A stretch of 12,329 nucleotides of DNA from CAZNHL01 sp964572965 (GTDB taxonomy: Bacteria; Bacteroidota; Bacteroidia; Cytophagales; UBA9547), in contig CAZNHL010000093.1 of NCBI GenBank assembly GCA_964572965.1, positions 1-12,329 on the forward strand, read 5' to 3'. Below, piece by piece: positions 7,401 to 12,329 of this stretch; the first letter of the stretch is position 1; each line of letters starts with the position of its first letter. A model generated the notes under the pieces. The model was not told the origin of the DNA. It made no database searches and worked only from the letters and a program-made list of their open reading frames with translations. The position numbers and the translations under genes are program-made.

Positions 7401-7579
7401 TGACCGAGCCTTATTTCATCGGTAGTAATTACTCTTTGACATTCGGGGTTGAAATACATCACCTGATTGGCAGGTCTGCATCCGTAAGTGGTGGGTGATG
7501 GAGTTTGAGCTTCAGCGATAGTACATACACATAGCATTAAAGCCAAACCAAAAACCGGGAAGTTTTTAGTAAGTTTCAT
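4478..7579 (-). CDS. Large secreted protein with T9SS type A C-terminal sorting domain; possible lytic-transglycosylase-like N-domain
   Basis: A 1033-residue secreted protein. It has a Sec signal peptide (about 1-24, cleavage after AEA). The N-terminal region (25-475) has no firm assignment but shows SAMKETVMTCDP (112-123), DGCMQIDP (175-182) and LARSYNQGQ (279-287). These resemble, in order, the ES, GLMQIxP and AYNAG motifs of SLT/GH23 lytic transglycosylases. An Ig-like domain (about 498-566: YQWLKDG...AGTYTLEITDANGC) follows, then a SprB-like repeat (about 574-656: YKWTGPTNG...GKYTIEITD). A beta-rich stretch (676-770), a YAWTPTSGL PKD-type segment (792-849) and an FN3-like domain (857-950) come next. 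The sorting tail (about 955-1033) starts VIPNPF and ends GVYLVHIL...LKIIKK. The tail directs export through the type IX system and surface attachment or release. It is a stand-alone unit with its own promoter; a convergent palindrome lies at its end. The enzymatic role is a hypothesis. Confidence 0.88.
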   Translation of the reverse strand: MKLTKNFPVFGLALMLCVCTIAEAQTPSPTTYGCRPANQVMYFNPECQRVITTDEIRLGQGRVAGFNNEVSPGLDVVIPTNRPDWAISTYHYHVLMSNYTGRKVDIHTAMLSAMKETVMTCDPTAAYVYGTDPVNNPWSTRITNLAGTTVTPNVNRYPLNTAQSVWQNHELTIYDGCMQIDPTGIATLRTPPGDMAWRWGKTGTFVDTYHNGTLNPSGSKQSVFLNTKYIGRRKSYIYGCIGKANYDTQTIVRRRAEDGIDIPTLANAAKDPYSLELTLARSYNQGQWDGTMINILKDANFINSNRIYNGTFTSNGTRYFTDGTPASASTGYYYWKQIENGFYVLNDNVANAVLGSKTDPLQNQFYGYYDCLLDWDIIRYYIDLFIKPQKTISPFPNPQGAEPSLPVNTSLPVFYAEITDTAGYVANVKAAWNQAIINSAARRGLAGNVPDNKISFRFDAKPVLDAIILQLPVDQPNLACKTCTGVNTEIIYDKTNLAICPGQFVKMEASPQASSYKYQWLKDGVAITNANGGWAAVYLAKTAGTYTLEITDANGCTVKTECLVVVTDKTGCSTCALTASSTATAATCTGVTNATISVSLASGTGNYTYKWTGPTNGTNTTAATSYSIAGATEGKYTIEITDNGVANCKKYADIDVKATKSLKATATAQAKVPDNCSTTLTANLIDNAVTCKYYITTADGFGGNSALSAKLFADGALIGSPVKNNQNNVAFDVPIGAKIEVKFSVSNSWSFQPSRITLRDPSSTIISTVTSSMPTGTAPYTFENTVITTTSTCTLPYAVTYAWTPTSGLTPNNAKTVVANPSTDTDYQATITMTASPFCVIKTNTITAKNYCATSQPVELINFEAAAVMNHVQVSWQTASEKNCHFFVVESSFNGKDFYPVGTTDCKGGKSVTSYSLNDYQYKTGTVYYRLAQHDEDGTINYSAVKALNIFNKGGIQVIPNPFTNQAEIVLDNIPESEMVTAIIYDMNGRQISERLISHGGTRLPIGQELGAGVYLVHILTDTDTQTLKIIKK

Positions 7580-7610
7580 AAATCAATTAGTTAAACCGCA
7601 ATTAGTACCT

Positions 7611-7641
7611 CAAAGGTAAAATTATTATTGTGCTATTAAAA
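7611..7641 (-). promoter_or_regulatory. Promoter of the T9SS protein gene
   Basis: On the minus strand, TTTT (7641-7638), a 19-base spacer and TACCTTTG (7618-7611) match the phylum consensus. The leader would be about 25 bases. The -33 element sits inside one arm of the 7636-7666 inverted repeat. Confidence 0.5.
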
Positions 7642-7666
7642 GATTTATTTGTGTTTAATCTTTTAA
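7636..7666. promoter_or_regulatory. Operator-like inverted repeat at the T9SS gene promoter
   Basis: Perfect 10-bp arms TTAAAAGATT (7636-7645) and AATCTTTTAA (7657-7666) are separated by 11 bases. One arm covers the predicted -33 element and the other lies upstream, about two helical turns apart centre to centre. This is the layout expected of a dimeric regulator's site. The rest of the 227-base gap (to 7740) shows no gene. The AT-rich content makes chance occurrence possible. Confidence 0.4.
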
Positions 7667-7745
7667 GGAATGAGCTGGTTTACATTTAATTATACGGACA
7701 GATTTGCTCTGAAGCTGGTATGTCTGATGAATTCCTGATTCTGTT

Positions 7746-7790
7746 AAAAAAGAAAACCCCTGCTAAACAATTAGCAGGGGTTTCTTTTTA
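7746..7790. terminator. Intrinsic terminator of rng
   Basis: A 13-bp perfect stem (AAACCCCTGCTAA / TTAGCAGGGGTTT, arms 7754-7766 and 7771-7783) has a 4-base loop and flanking A-run and T-run. It starts about 17 bases after the rng stop, and a U-tract follows on the minus strand. The A/T flanks extend the stem further with one bulge. Confidence 0.9.
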
Positions 7791-7806
7791 ACAGCTAAAG
7801 CACGAA

Positions 7807-9357
7807 CTACTTTAGTTCAATTTCTTCACCATGGTTATCAAGGAATTTAAATTCGGTGATAGCAAGTGATGTGTCTTTTATAATGCTAATAAGCTTTTTG
7901 TATTTGAAGAACCATTTCCAGCGTTTTGAGAAGAAGCCTTTATTGTAATATGCATACAAGAATGGGTGTACTGCCAGGCTTACAGATTTCTCGTTTTGCT
8001 TAACAAGTAAATATTCTAATGTGCTTTCGATGTTTTCGGTCACATTAATAGAAGCGCTGATATTCCCTGTTCCGTTACATGTAGGGCAGGTTTCTTGTGT
8101 GATTACATCAACAACAGGTCTTACTCTTTGCCGGGTGATCTGCATCAAACCAAATTTGCTTAAAGGCAGAATAGTGTATTTGGAGCGATCTCCAACCATT
8201 TCTTCTTTCATGGTAGAATACACCAGGTTTTTATTTTCGTTGTCCTTCATGTCAATAAAGTCAACTACAATAATGCCTCCCAAATCACGGAGTTTCAATT
8301 GGCGGGCAACTTCCCTGGTTGCGTCAAGGTTCACCTTGAGTGCTGTTTCTTCCTGATTACTTTCAGAATTTGATTTGTTTCCGCTGTTTACATCAATTAC
8401 ATGGAGTGCTTCCGTGTGTTCGATAATCAGATAGCCGCCATTGGGCAAACTAACTGTGCGGCCGAAAAGCATTTTGATTTGCTTTTCTATGCCAAAACCC
8501 TCAAAGACTTTTTCTTTGCCATTGAAAAGTTTGGTGATTTTCTCCTTGTCCGGAGCGATGCGCTTTAAATAACTTTTTATTTCGTCATATGTCTCTTTTT
8601 CGTCGACAACGATACTGTCAAAAGTCTCATTTAACATGTCACGGAGAATAGAGTTTGTTCTATTCATTTCTCCGATGATTTTATCACGCGTTTTCGCATT
8701 TTTCAATGCATCGAATCCTTCGTCCCACTTTTTTAACAGGTCTTTAAGGTCTTTGTCGAGCTCTGCAACTTCTTTGCGTTGTGCTACTGTTCTGATAATG
8801 ATTCCAAAACCTTCCGGCTTAATAGAATTCATTAAACGAATCAGTCTTTGTCTTTCTTCTTTGTCTGCAATCTTTTTAGAGATACTTACAGCGTTAGAGA
8901 AGGGCACTAATACAATGAAACGACCTGCAATAGAAATTTCACAAGATAAACGAGGGCCTTTAGTCGAGATAGGTTCTTTTACAACCTGAACCAGAATCTG
9001 TTGACCTTTTGTAAGTACCTGGGTGATCTTGCCAAGTTTTTCTATATCCGGTTCTTGTTTGAAGCTATTCAAACGAGCTGTTCCGTGACCGGTTAATGCT
9101 TGTTTAGCATATTTATTTAAAGACCTGATTTGTGGGCCAAGATCCAAATAGTGCAAAAATGCATCTTTCTCATAGCCGATGTCTATGAAGGCAGCATTCA
9201 ATCCGGGTGCTACTTTTTTTACAGTACCGAGGTAAATATCCCCAACGGTGAAGTTGTTCCCCCTGTTTTCGAAGTGGTATTCAACCAGCCGTTTGTCCTG
9301 TAGCAGCGCAATCCTATCGCCTTTGGGCGTAGCATTGATGTAAAGTTCATTGACCAA
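7807..9357 (-). CDS. rng: Ribonuclease G/E family endoribonuclease
   Basis: A 516-residue Rne/Rng endonuclease that cuts single-stranded AU-rich RNA in rRNA maturation and mRNA decay. The S1 RNA-binding domain (about 36-130) contains GDIYLGTVKKVAPGLNAAFIDIG (split around 39-61). The DNase I-like catalytic part holds HVIDVNSG (319-326, Asp322) and VVDFIDMKD (364-372, Asp366), the two metal-binding aspartates equivalent to Asp303 and Asp346 of RNase E. The Zn-link CPTCNG (424-429) gives Cys424 and Cys427, through which two protomers share zinc. There is no long C-terminal degradosome scaffold, so this is the short RNase G type. The start is a TTG at 9357: translating upstream gives no ATG or GTG before a stop, and MVNELYIN aligns with the family N-terminus. 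A 177-base untranslated stretch precedes the start. Confidence 0.95.
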   Translation of the reverse strand: MVNELYINATPKGDRIALLQDKRLVEYHFENRGNNFTVGDIYLGTVKKVAPGLNAAFIDIGYEKDAFLHYLDLGPQIRSLNKYAKQALTGHGTARLNSFKQEPDIEKLGKITQVLTKGQQILVQVVKEPISTKGPRLSCEISIAGRFIVLVPFSNAVSISKKIADKEERQRLIRLMNSIKPEGFGIIIRTVAQRKEVAELDKDLKDLLKKWDEGFDALKNAKTRDKIIGEMNRTNSILRDMLNETFDSIVVDEKETYDEIKSYLKRIAPDKEKITKLFNGKEKVFEGFGIEKQIKMLFGRTVSLPNGGYLIIEHTEALHVIDVNSGNKSNSESNQEETALKVNLDATREVARQLKLRDLGGIIVVDFIDMKDNENKNLVYSTMKEEMVGDRSKYTILPLSKFGLMQITRQRVRPVVDVITQETCPTCNGTGNISASINVTENIESTLEYLLVKQNEKSVSLAVHPFLYAYYNKGFFSKRWKWFFKYKKLISIIKDTSLAITEFKFLDNHGEEIELK

Positions 9358-9534
9358 GGTGGAAAAAATGCTAGAGATGAAACTAACTAACCCAATAATT
9401 TAGAGTTCATACACAAGTTACAGAGCCAAGATGGGCTGAATTCTGGTTTCCAAGGAATAATGCTTGTTGGCCAGAAAACAAGATCTTTTTTCCGTATCTT
9501 GATTTTGGGGCTCAAATTATACTAAATAAAGAAA
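9358..9534 (-). promoter_or_regulatory. rng upstream region: possible structured leader
   Basis: No gene is visible here and no good TAnnTTTG box was found; TAACTTG near 9416-9422 is the nearest. Two short mutually exclusive stems share 9479-9482: CTTGTT/AACAAG (9463-9468 / 9477-9482) and CAAGAT/ATCTTG (9479-9484 / 9496-9501). RNase E of E. coli regulates itself through its long leader. A similar role here is only a suggestion. Confidence 0.25.
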
Positions 9535-9570
9535 ACGTTACAACCAGTGCAAATGCAGAGGCTGTAACGT
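9535..9570 (-). terminator. Probable terminator of the HU-TPR-small peptide operon
   Basis: Arms ACGTTACA (9535-9542) and TGTAACGT (9563-9570) pair perfectly, with CC/GG and TGCA/TGCA pairs inside an imperfect stem. On the minus strand the hairpin is followed by TTTTCTTTATTT. It lies 26 bases after the small ORF's stop. A second small stem, GCGCT/AGCGC (9576-9590), lies right behind the stop codon. Confidence 0.65.
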
Positions 9571-9595
9571 ATCGTGCGCTAAATAAGCGCTATGA

Positions 9596-9685
9596 CTATT
9601 TCTTCTTGTGTCTGTTTTTTCTCAATCTCTTCTTTCTCTTGTGAGTAGCCATCTTATGTCTCTTTCTTTTTTTACCGCAAGGCAT
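9596..9685 (-). CDS. Very basic 29-residue peptide, putative small ribosomal protein
   Basis: This short ORF begins MPCGKKRKRHKMATHK and continues KRKKRLRKNRHKKK; 17 of 29 residues are Lys or Arg and 3 are His. I recall near-identical peptides in many Bacteroidota beside the HU/rng region, so it is a real conserved gene. Composition and length resemble tiny ribosomal proteins such as mycobacterial bS22 and the C-terminal tail of mitochondrial mS38 (COX24/AURKAIP1 type). A ribosomal role is inferred from that resemblance, not shown. It starts at an ATG 26 bases after the TPR gene stop with no promoter box in the gap, so it is read as the last gene of the HU-TPR operon. A hairpin terminator follows. 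A single Cys (residue 3) is present but no zinc pair. Confidence 0.75.
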   Translation of the reverse strand: MPCGKKRKRHKMATHKRKKRLRKNRHKKK

Positions 9686-9711
9686 AGTAGTAATGTTTTT
9701 AGTTAAACAAC

Positions 9712-10551
9712 TTATTTTAATTCCTTCAGCGCTCCTTCTGACAATTCAAGAATTGCAGGGTCACTTTCGGTTCTCTTAATGCTTTCGAAAAGGTTGATTG
9801 CTTCAGTTTTGTTACCTGTTTCTTTGTAACACAAAGCAAGGTAGTACTTGGCTTCTGAATTGGATTGATTAACATCCAGCACAGACTTAAACCTGTCGAT
9901 AGCTTTGTCAAACTGACCTGATTGCATGGATAGCAAGCCCAGGTTAAACAAAGCTAATTCATTCTTCGGGTCTTTTTGGATTACCTCACGCAACAACGTA
10001 ATTCCCTGCATAGGGTTGTCTGTTGTTACATATGTCATTGCCAGTTTTGACTTTATATCAAGCTGATTCGGATTTTTCTCTAAAGCAGTTTTATAATATG
10101 TTCTGGCTTTGTCTCCATAAACTTTGGCAACATCTGCAGTTGGAGCGGTACTGAATGCCTGATACCAGGCGTCACCCGCTTTGACTGTGTTTTTATCACT
10201 TGGGCTGTTGACTGCAATGAACTCACAATAAGTTGTTGCACTGTCAAACATGCCGGCTTTTTGGAAAACTAATGCCAAAGAATCCGCAAAGATAATCTTT
10301 TTTCTTAAATCTGAAACCCTTAGGAAGCTATTTCTCAATCGATTGATACGGGCAGAATCAATCATAGTGTGACTTATCATACTATGATCGTGACCACCCT
10401 CTTCGTGTTCAGCTTCGTTGTGAGGAACGCTATCCTTAACGGTTTCAGATAAAGTTTCTTTCCCGTTGCTCACAATCACACGAGGTAGACTGAATAAGCC
10501 TACTACAGCAGTTGCTGCTATTGCTACGATAATGACTTGTGTCTTTTTCAA
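9712..10551 (-). CDS. Membrane-anchored TPR-repeat protein
   Basis: A 279-residue protein with an N-terminal hydrophobic anchor (about 5-22). A short His-rich acidic patch follows (44-61: His44, 49, 54, 56, 61, in HNEAEHEEGGHDHSMISH). Tetratricopeptide repeats occupy about residues 127-265; clear units are 162-195, 196-229 (ALFNLGLLSMQSGQFDKAID) and 230-262 (AKYYLALCYKETGNKTEAIN). TPRs are protein-binding scaffolds; the exposed domain would lie in the periplasm. The partner is unknown. The start is TTG at 10551: the upstream in-frame sequence runs straight into the HU stop codon, no ATG is available, and the next Met is residue 58, past the anchor. It follows HU by 15 bases and precedes the basic peptide by 26, so the three form one operon. 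Confidence 0.82.
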   Translation of the reverse strand: MKKTQVIIVAIAATAVVGLFSLPRVIVSNGKETLSETVKDSVPHNEAEHEEGGHDHSMISHTMIDSARINRLRNSFLRVSDLRKKIIFADSLALVFQKAGMFDSATTYCEFIAVNSPSDKNTVKAGDAWYQAFSTAPTADVAKVYGDKARTYYKTALEKNPNQLDIKSKLAMTYVTTDNPMQGITLLREVIQKDPKNELALFNLGLLSMQSGQFDKAIDRFKSVLDVNQSNSEAKYYLALCYKETGNKTEAINLFESIKRTESDPAILELSEGALKELK

Positions 10552-10566
10552 GGGAAGAATCTTAAA

Positions 10567-10860
10567 TTAAGCTTTAATTTTTTTGCTTGTTTTGATTTGA
10601 GCAACAAATTCCTTAGAAGGCTTGAAGCTTGGAACAAAATGCTCGTCGATGATAATAGCGGTATTTTTCGAAATGTTACGCGCTACTTTCTTCGCTCTTT
10701 TTTTGTTTACAAAACTACCAAAGCCTCTGATGTAAATGTTACTACCTTCTGACATTGAGTTTTTAACCACACTCAAGAATGCCTCAACACTTGCAGAAAC
10801 ATCTGACTTATCAACACCTGTCTTCTCTGCGATCTCTGCGATTACTTCTGCTTTTGTCAC
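10567..10860 (-). CDS. HU/IHF family DNA-binding protein
   Basis: A 97-residue nucleoid protein of the HU/IHF family, which binds and bends DNA as a dimer. The alpha-helical N-half is MTKAEVIAEIAEKTGVDKSD; the GFGSF motif (46-50) leads into the beta-arm (51-80), where VARNISKNTAIIIDEHFVPSF (split, 59-79) replaces the usual GRNPQTG segment. The tail FKPSKEF (79-85) is conserved. The start codon is GTG at 10860. No other start is possible because an in-frame TAA lies 12 bases upstream. It is the first gene of an operon with the TPR protein and the basic peptide, driven by a consensus promoter. Whether it acts as HU or IHF cannot be told from sequence alone. Confidence 0.94.
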   Translation of the reverse strand: MTKAEVIAEIAEKTGVDKSDVSASVEAFLSVVKNSMSEGSNIYIRGFGSFVNKKRAKKVARNISKNTAIIIDEHFVPSFKPSKEFVAQIKTSKKIKA

Positions 10861-10913
10861 TTTAATTAAGATTTAATGGAACAATGAATCTTCTATTTCC
10901 TAATTTGGGGGTA

Positions 10914-10944
10914 CAAAGGTAAAATACTGTTTGTTCATATCAAA
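10914..10944 (-). promoter_or_regulatory. Promoter of the HU operon (consensus match)
   Basis: On the minus strand, TTTG (10944-10941), exactly 19 bases, then TACCTTTG (10921-10914) is a full match to the Bacteroidota -33/-7 consensus. The leader to the GTG start is about 45 bases. This is the best promoter in the window. Confidence 0.75.
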
Positions 10945-11025
10945 CTAATTGATTCCTAATTTATTGAGAAAATTTCGATTGGCTTTGATACTTTCAATTT
11001 TGGATATAATAATTTAAATTTTCGG

Positions 11026-11049
11026 ACATTTTTATTAAGAGAAAAATGT
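11026..11049 (+). other. Stem-loop upstream of the YghO-like gene
   Basis: Perfect 8-bp arms ACATTTTT / AAAAATGT (11026-11033 / 11042-11049) with an 8-base loop lie 24 bases before the ATG. It could be a leader hairpin or an operator. The surrounding HU-to-acyltransferase gap (10861-11073) is very AT-rich and holds no gene. A weak plus-strand promoter candidate, TTTG at 10984 and TAATAATT at 11007, is present. Confidence 0.3.
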
Positions 11050-11073
11050 GCTTTTATTTTTAACTGCTTAGTA

Positions 11074-12249
11074 ATGAGGTTGATTGAGGTAACAGATGAG
11101 GTAAGTGCCAAAGAATTTTTGGAGTTTCCGGTGCGCTTATACAAGGGGGAAGTTAATTGGGTAAGACCTTTGGATAAAGATATTGAAGATATTTTTGACA
11201 GGGAAGAAAATAAGTTTTTCCGTCATGGTGAGGCTGTGCGATGGATATTGAAGGATGAAAAGGGCAAAACTATTGGCAGGGTAGCGGCATTCATCAACAA
11301 AAAAACAGTGAATGCAGAGAATAAACAGCCAACAGGAGGAATGGGCTTTTTTGAAAGTATTAACGATAAAGAGGCTGCTTTTAAACTTTTTGATGTTTGT
11401 AAAGAATGGCTGAAAGACCGTGGCATGGAAGCAATGGATGGCCCTATCAATTTTGGAGAAAGAGATAAGTGGTGGGGATTATTGGTGGACGGCTTTACGG
11501 AACCAAACTATCAGATGCCTTATAATTTCAAACATTACAAAGAGTTTTTTGAAGCGTATGGCTTTCTGAATTATTTCGAACAATATACTTACTGGAGGCC
11601 TGTAGTAGGTGAATTGCCAGAGATGTACCAATATAAAGCTGACCGTATTGCCAGAGATTCTAATTATGTATTCAAGCATATAGAAAAAAGTAATCTGGCC
11701 GGCTACGCAGAAGACTTCAGATATATTTACAACAAGGCCTGGGTAAAACACGCAGGGGTAAGAGAAATGCCCAAAGCGCAGGCAATGAGTGTAATGAACC
11801 AGCTAAAGCCTGTATTGGATGAAGATATTATCTGGTTCGCTTACTATAAAGACGAGCCTATTGCATTTTTTATCATGATTCCTGAATTGAACCAGATATT
11901 TAAGCACCTTAACGGTAAACTGAAAGGGAAGTGGGATATTATTGGCAAACTTAAGTTCTTATATCATAAATATACCGGCACATGTAAGAAAATGTTTGGG
12001 GTTGCCTTTGGAGTAATTCCTGAATTTCAGGGGAAAGGATTGGAAGGGGCCATTGTGATGGCAGCTGCCAGGAAAATCCAGCCAATGGGCAGATATACTG
12101 AATTTGAAATGAATTGGATTGGCGATTTTAATCCGAAAATGATGCACGTGGCAGAATCAGCAGGAGGGAAAATCAAAAAGACTCATATCACTTATCGAAA
12201 ACTGTTTGATGAAAATGCTCTTTTTCAAAGGGCTCCTGTTATTCATTAA
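11074..12249 (+). CDS. GNAT-fold protein of the YghO / bacterial ceramide synthase-like family
   Basis: A 391-residue cytoplasmic protein with no signal peptide. The middle segment KDRGMEAMDGPINFGERDKW (114-133) and GLLVDGFTEPNYQMPYN (135-151) match the diagnostic GPxNFxxNDExGLLxEGF-type region of YghO-like proteins. EFQGKGLEG (317-325) is the GNAT acyl-CoA pyrophosphate-binding loop (QxxGxG). GRVAAFIN (68-75) is a typical GNAT strand. Members of this family include the bacterial ceramide synthase of Caulobacter, which N-acylates sphingoid bases; most others have no known substrate. A role in sphingolipid or other lipid N-acylation is therefore a hypothesis suited to a phylum known for sphingolipids. 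It diverges from the HU operon and ends in a bidirectional terminator. Confidence 0.75.
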   Translation: MRLIEVTDEVSAKEFLEFPVRLYKGEVNWVRPLDKDIEDIFDREENKFFRHGEAVRWILKDEKGKTIGRVAAFINKKTVNAENKQPTGGMGFFESINDKEAAFKLFDVCKEWLKDRGMEAMDGPINFGERDKWWGLLVDGFTEPNYQMPYNFKHYKEFFEAYGFLNYFEQYTYWRPVVGELPEMYQYKADRIARDSNYVFKHIEKSNLAGYAEDFRYIYNKAWVKHAGVREMPKAQAMSVMNQLKPVLDEDIIWFAYYKDEPIAFFIMIPELNQIFKHLNGKLKGKWDIIGKLKFLYHKYTGTCKKMFGVAFGVIPEFQGKGLEGAIVMAAARKIQPMGRYTEFEMNWIGDFNPKMMHVAESAGGKIKKTHITYRKLFDENALFQRAPVIH

Positions 12250-12250
12250 A

Positions 12251-12288
12251 ACATAAAAGAGGGGCTTCTGAAGCCCCCTCTTTTATGT
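12251..12288. terminator. Bidirectional intrinsic terminator
   Basis: The stem is ACATAAAAGA/TCTTTTATGT (10 bp), one bulged C (12278), and GGGGCTT/AAGCCCC (7 bp) around a 3-base loop. T-runs or A-runs flank both sides. It starts 2 bases after the acyltransferase stop and lies between two convergent genes. Confidence 0.9.
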
Positions 12289-12301
12289 TTTAGATATTTT
12301 T

Positions 12302-12329
12302 TTACTCTACAATAATCTTGGAGACTTTA
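12302..12329 (-). CDS. C-terminal codons of a convergent gene (partial; probable T9SS tail)
   Basis: Reading the minus strand into the window gives ...KVSKIIVE followed by TAA (12304-12302). This short Lys-hydrophobic ending resembles the last strand of T9SS sorting domains, and its position just beyond a bidirectional terminator fits a convergent gene end. Eight residues are too few for certainty. Confidence 0.45.

Noticed and set aside
4478..7579. SprB-type gliding adhesin
   Set aside because: Only one SprB-like repeat is visible and the protein is far smaller than SprB; it is better described as a multidomain T9SS client.
10968..11023. GAAAATTT / AAATTTTC inverted repeat upstream of the YghO-like gene
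   Set aside because: The 8-bp arms are pure AT-rich words separated by 40 bases in a very AT-rich gap, which is likely chance.
1..12329. CRISPR array, tRNA/rRNA, transposase or prophage genes
   Set aside because: No regularly spaced direct repeats, cloverleaf-like segments or mobile-element proteins were seen on reading either strand.

Overview
The window looks like the core chromosome of a member of Bacteroidota, most likely a gliding or T9SS-bearing order such as Cytophagales. The evidence is a SecDF N-terminus carrying the phylum's LGLDLQGG motif, the alternative GlmU-like enzyme typical of the phylum, a type B (zinc-free) L31, and a large secreted protein with a type IX secretion sorting tail. 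There are also repeated Bacteroidota-type promoter boxes (TTTG/TTTT, about 18-19 bases, then TAnnTTTG) and little sign of Shine-Dalgarno sequences. I see no tRNA, rRNA, CRISPR array, transposase or prophage gene.

Layout, left to right. Positions 1-3782 are all on the minus strand. They hold the 5' part of secDF (cut by the left edge), a small membrane-anchored protein, uridine kinase (udk), nucleoside diphosphate kinase (ndk), a GlmU-like bifunctional UDP-GlcNAc enzyme and ribosomal protein L31 type B. A perfect 36-bp palindromic terminator separates L31 from the GlmU-like gene. A PyrR-like phosphoribosyltransferase diverges from L31 on the plus strand, with back-to-back promoters between them. 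It converges on a 1033-residue T9SS-secreted protein, and a long imperfect palindrome lies in the convergent gap.

Next on the minus strand are RNase G (rng, TTG start) with a strong terminator, and then an HU - TPR - 29-residue basic peptide transcription unit. That unit is driven by a near-perfect promoter and ends in its own hairpin terminator. At the right end a GNAT-fold protein of the YghO / bacterial ceramide synthase-like family runs on the plus strand and ends at a bidirectional terminator. The last 28 bases appear to be the C-terminal codons of another minus-strand gene.

Functional themes. Four genes touch uridine nucleotides: the PyrR-like protein (uracil to UMP), Udk (uridine to UMP), Ndk (UDP to UTP) and the GlmU-like enzyme (UTP to UDP-GlcNAc). 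A second group serves gene expression and the nucleoid: L31, RNase G, HU and a tiny basic peptide that may be a ribosomal protein. Export is represented by SecDF and the T9SS client. No obvious new multi-gene system is present. The best leads are the 29-residue peptide, the lytic-transglycosylase-like motifs in the T9SS protein, the YghO-like acyltransferase in a presumably sphingolipid-making phylum, and two long imperfect palindromes in intergenic gaps.
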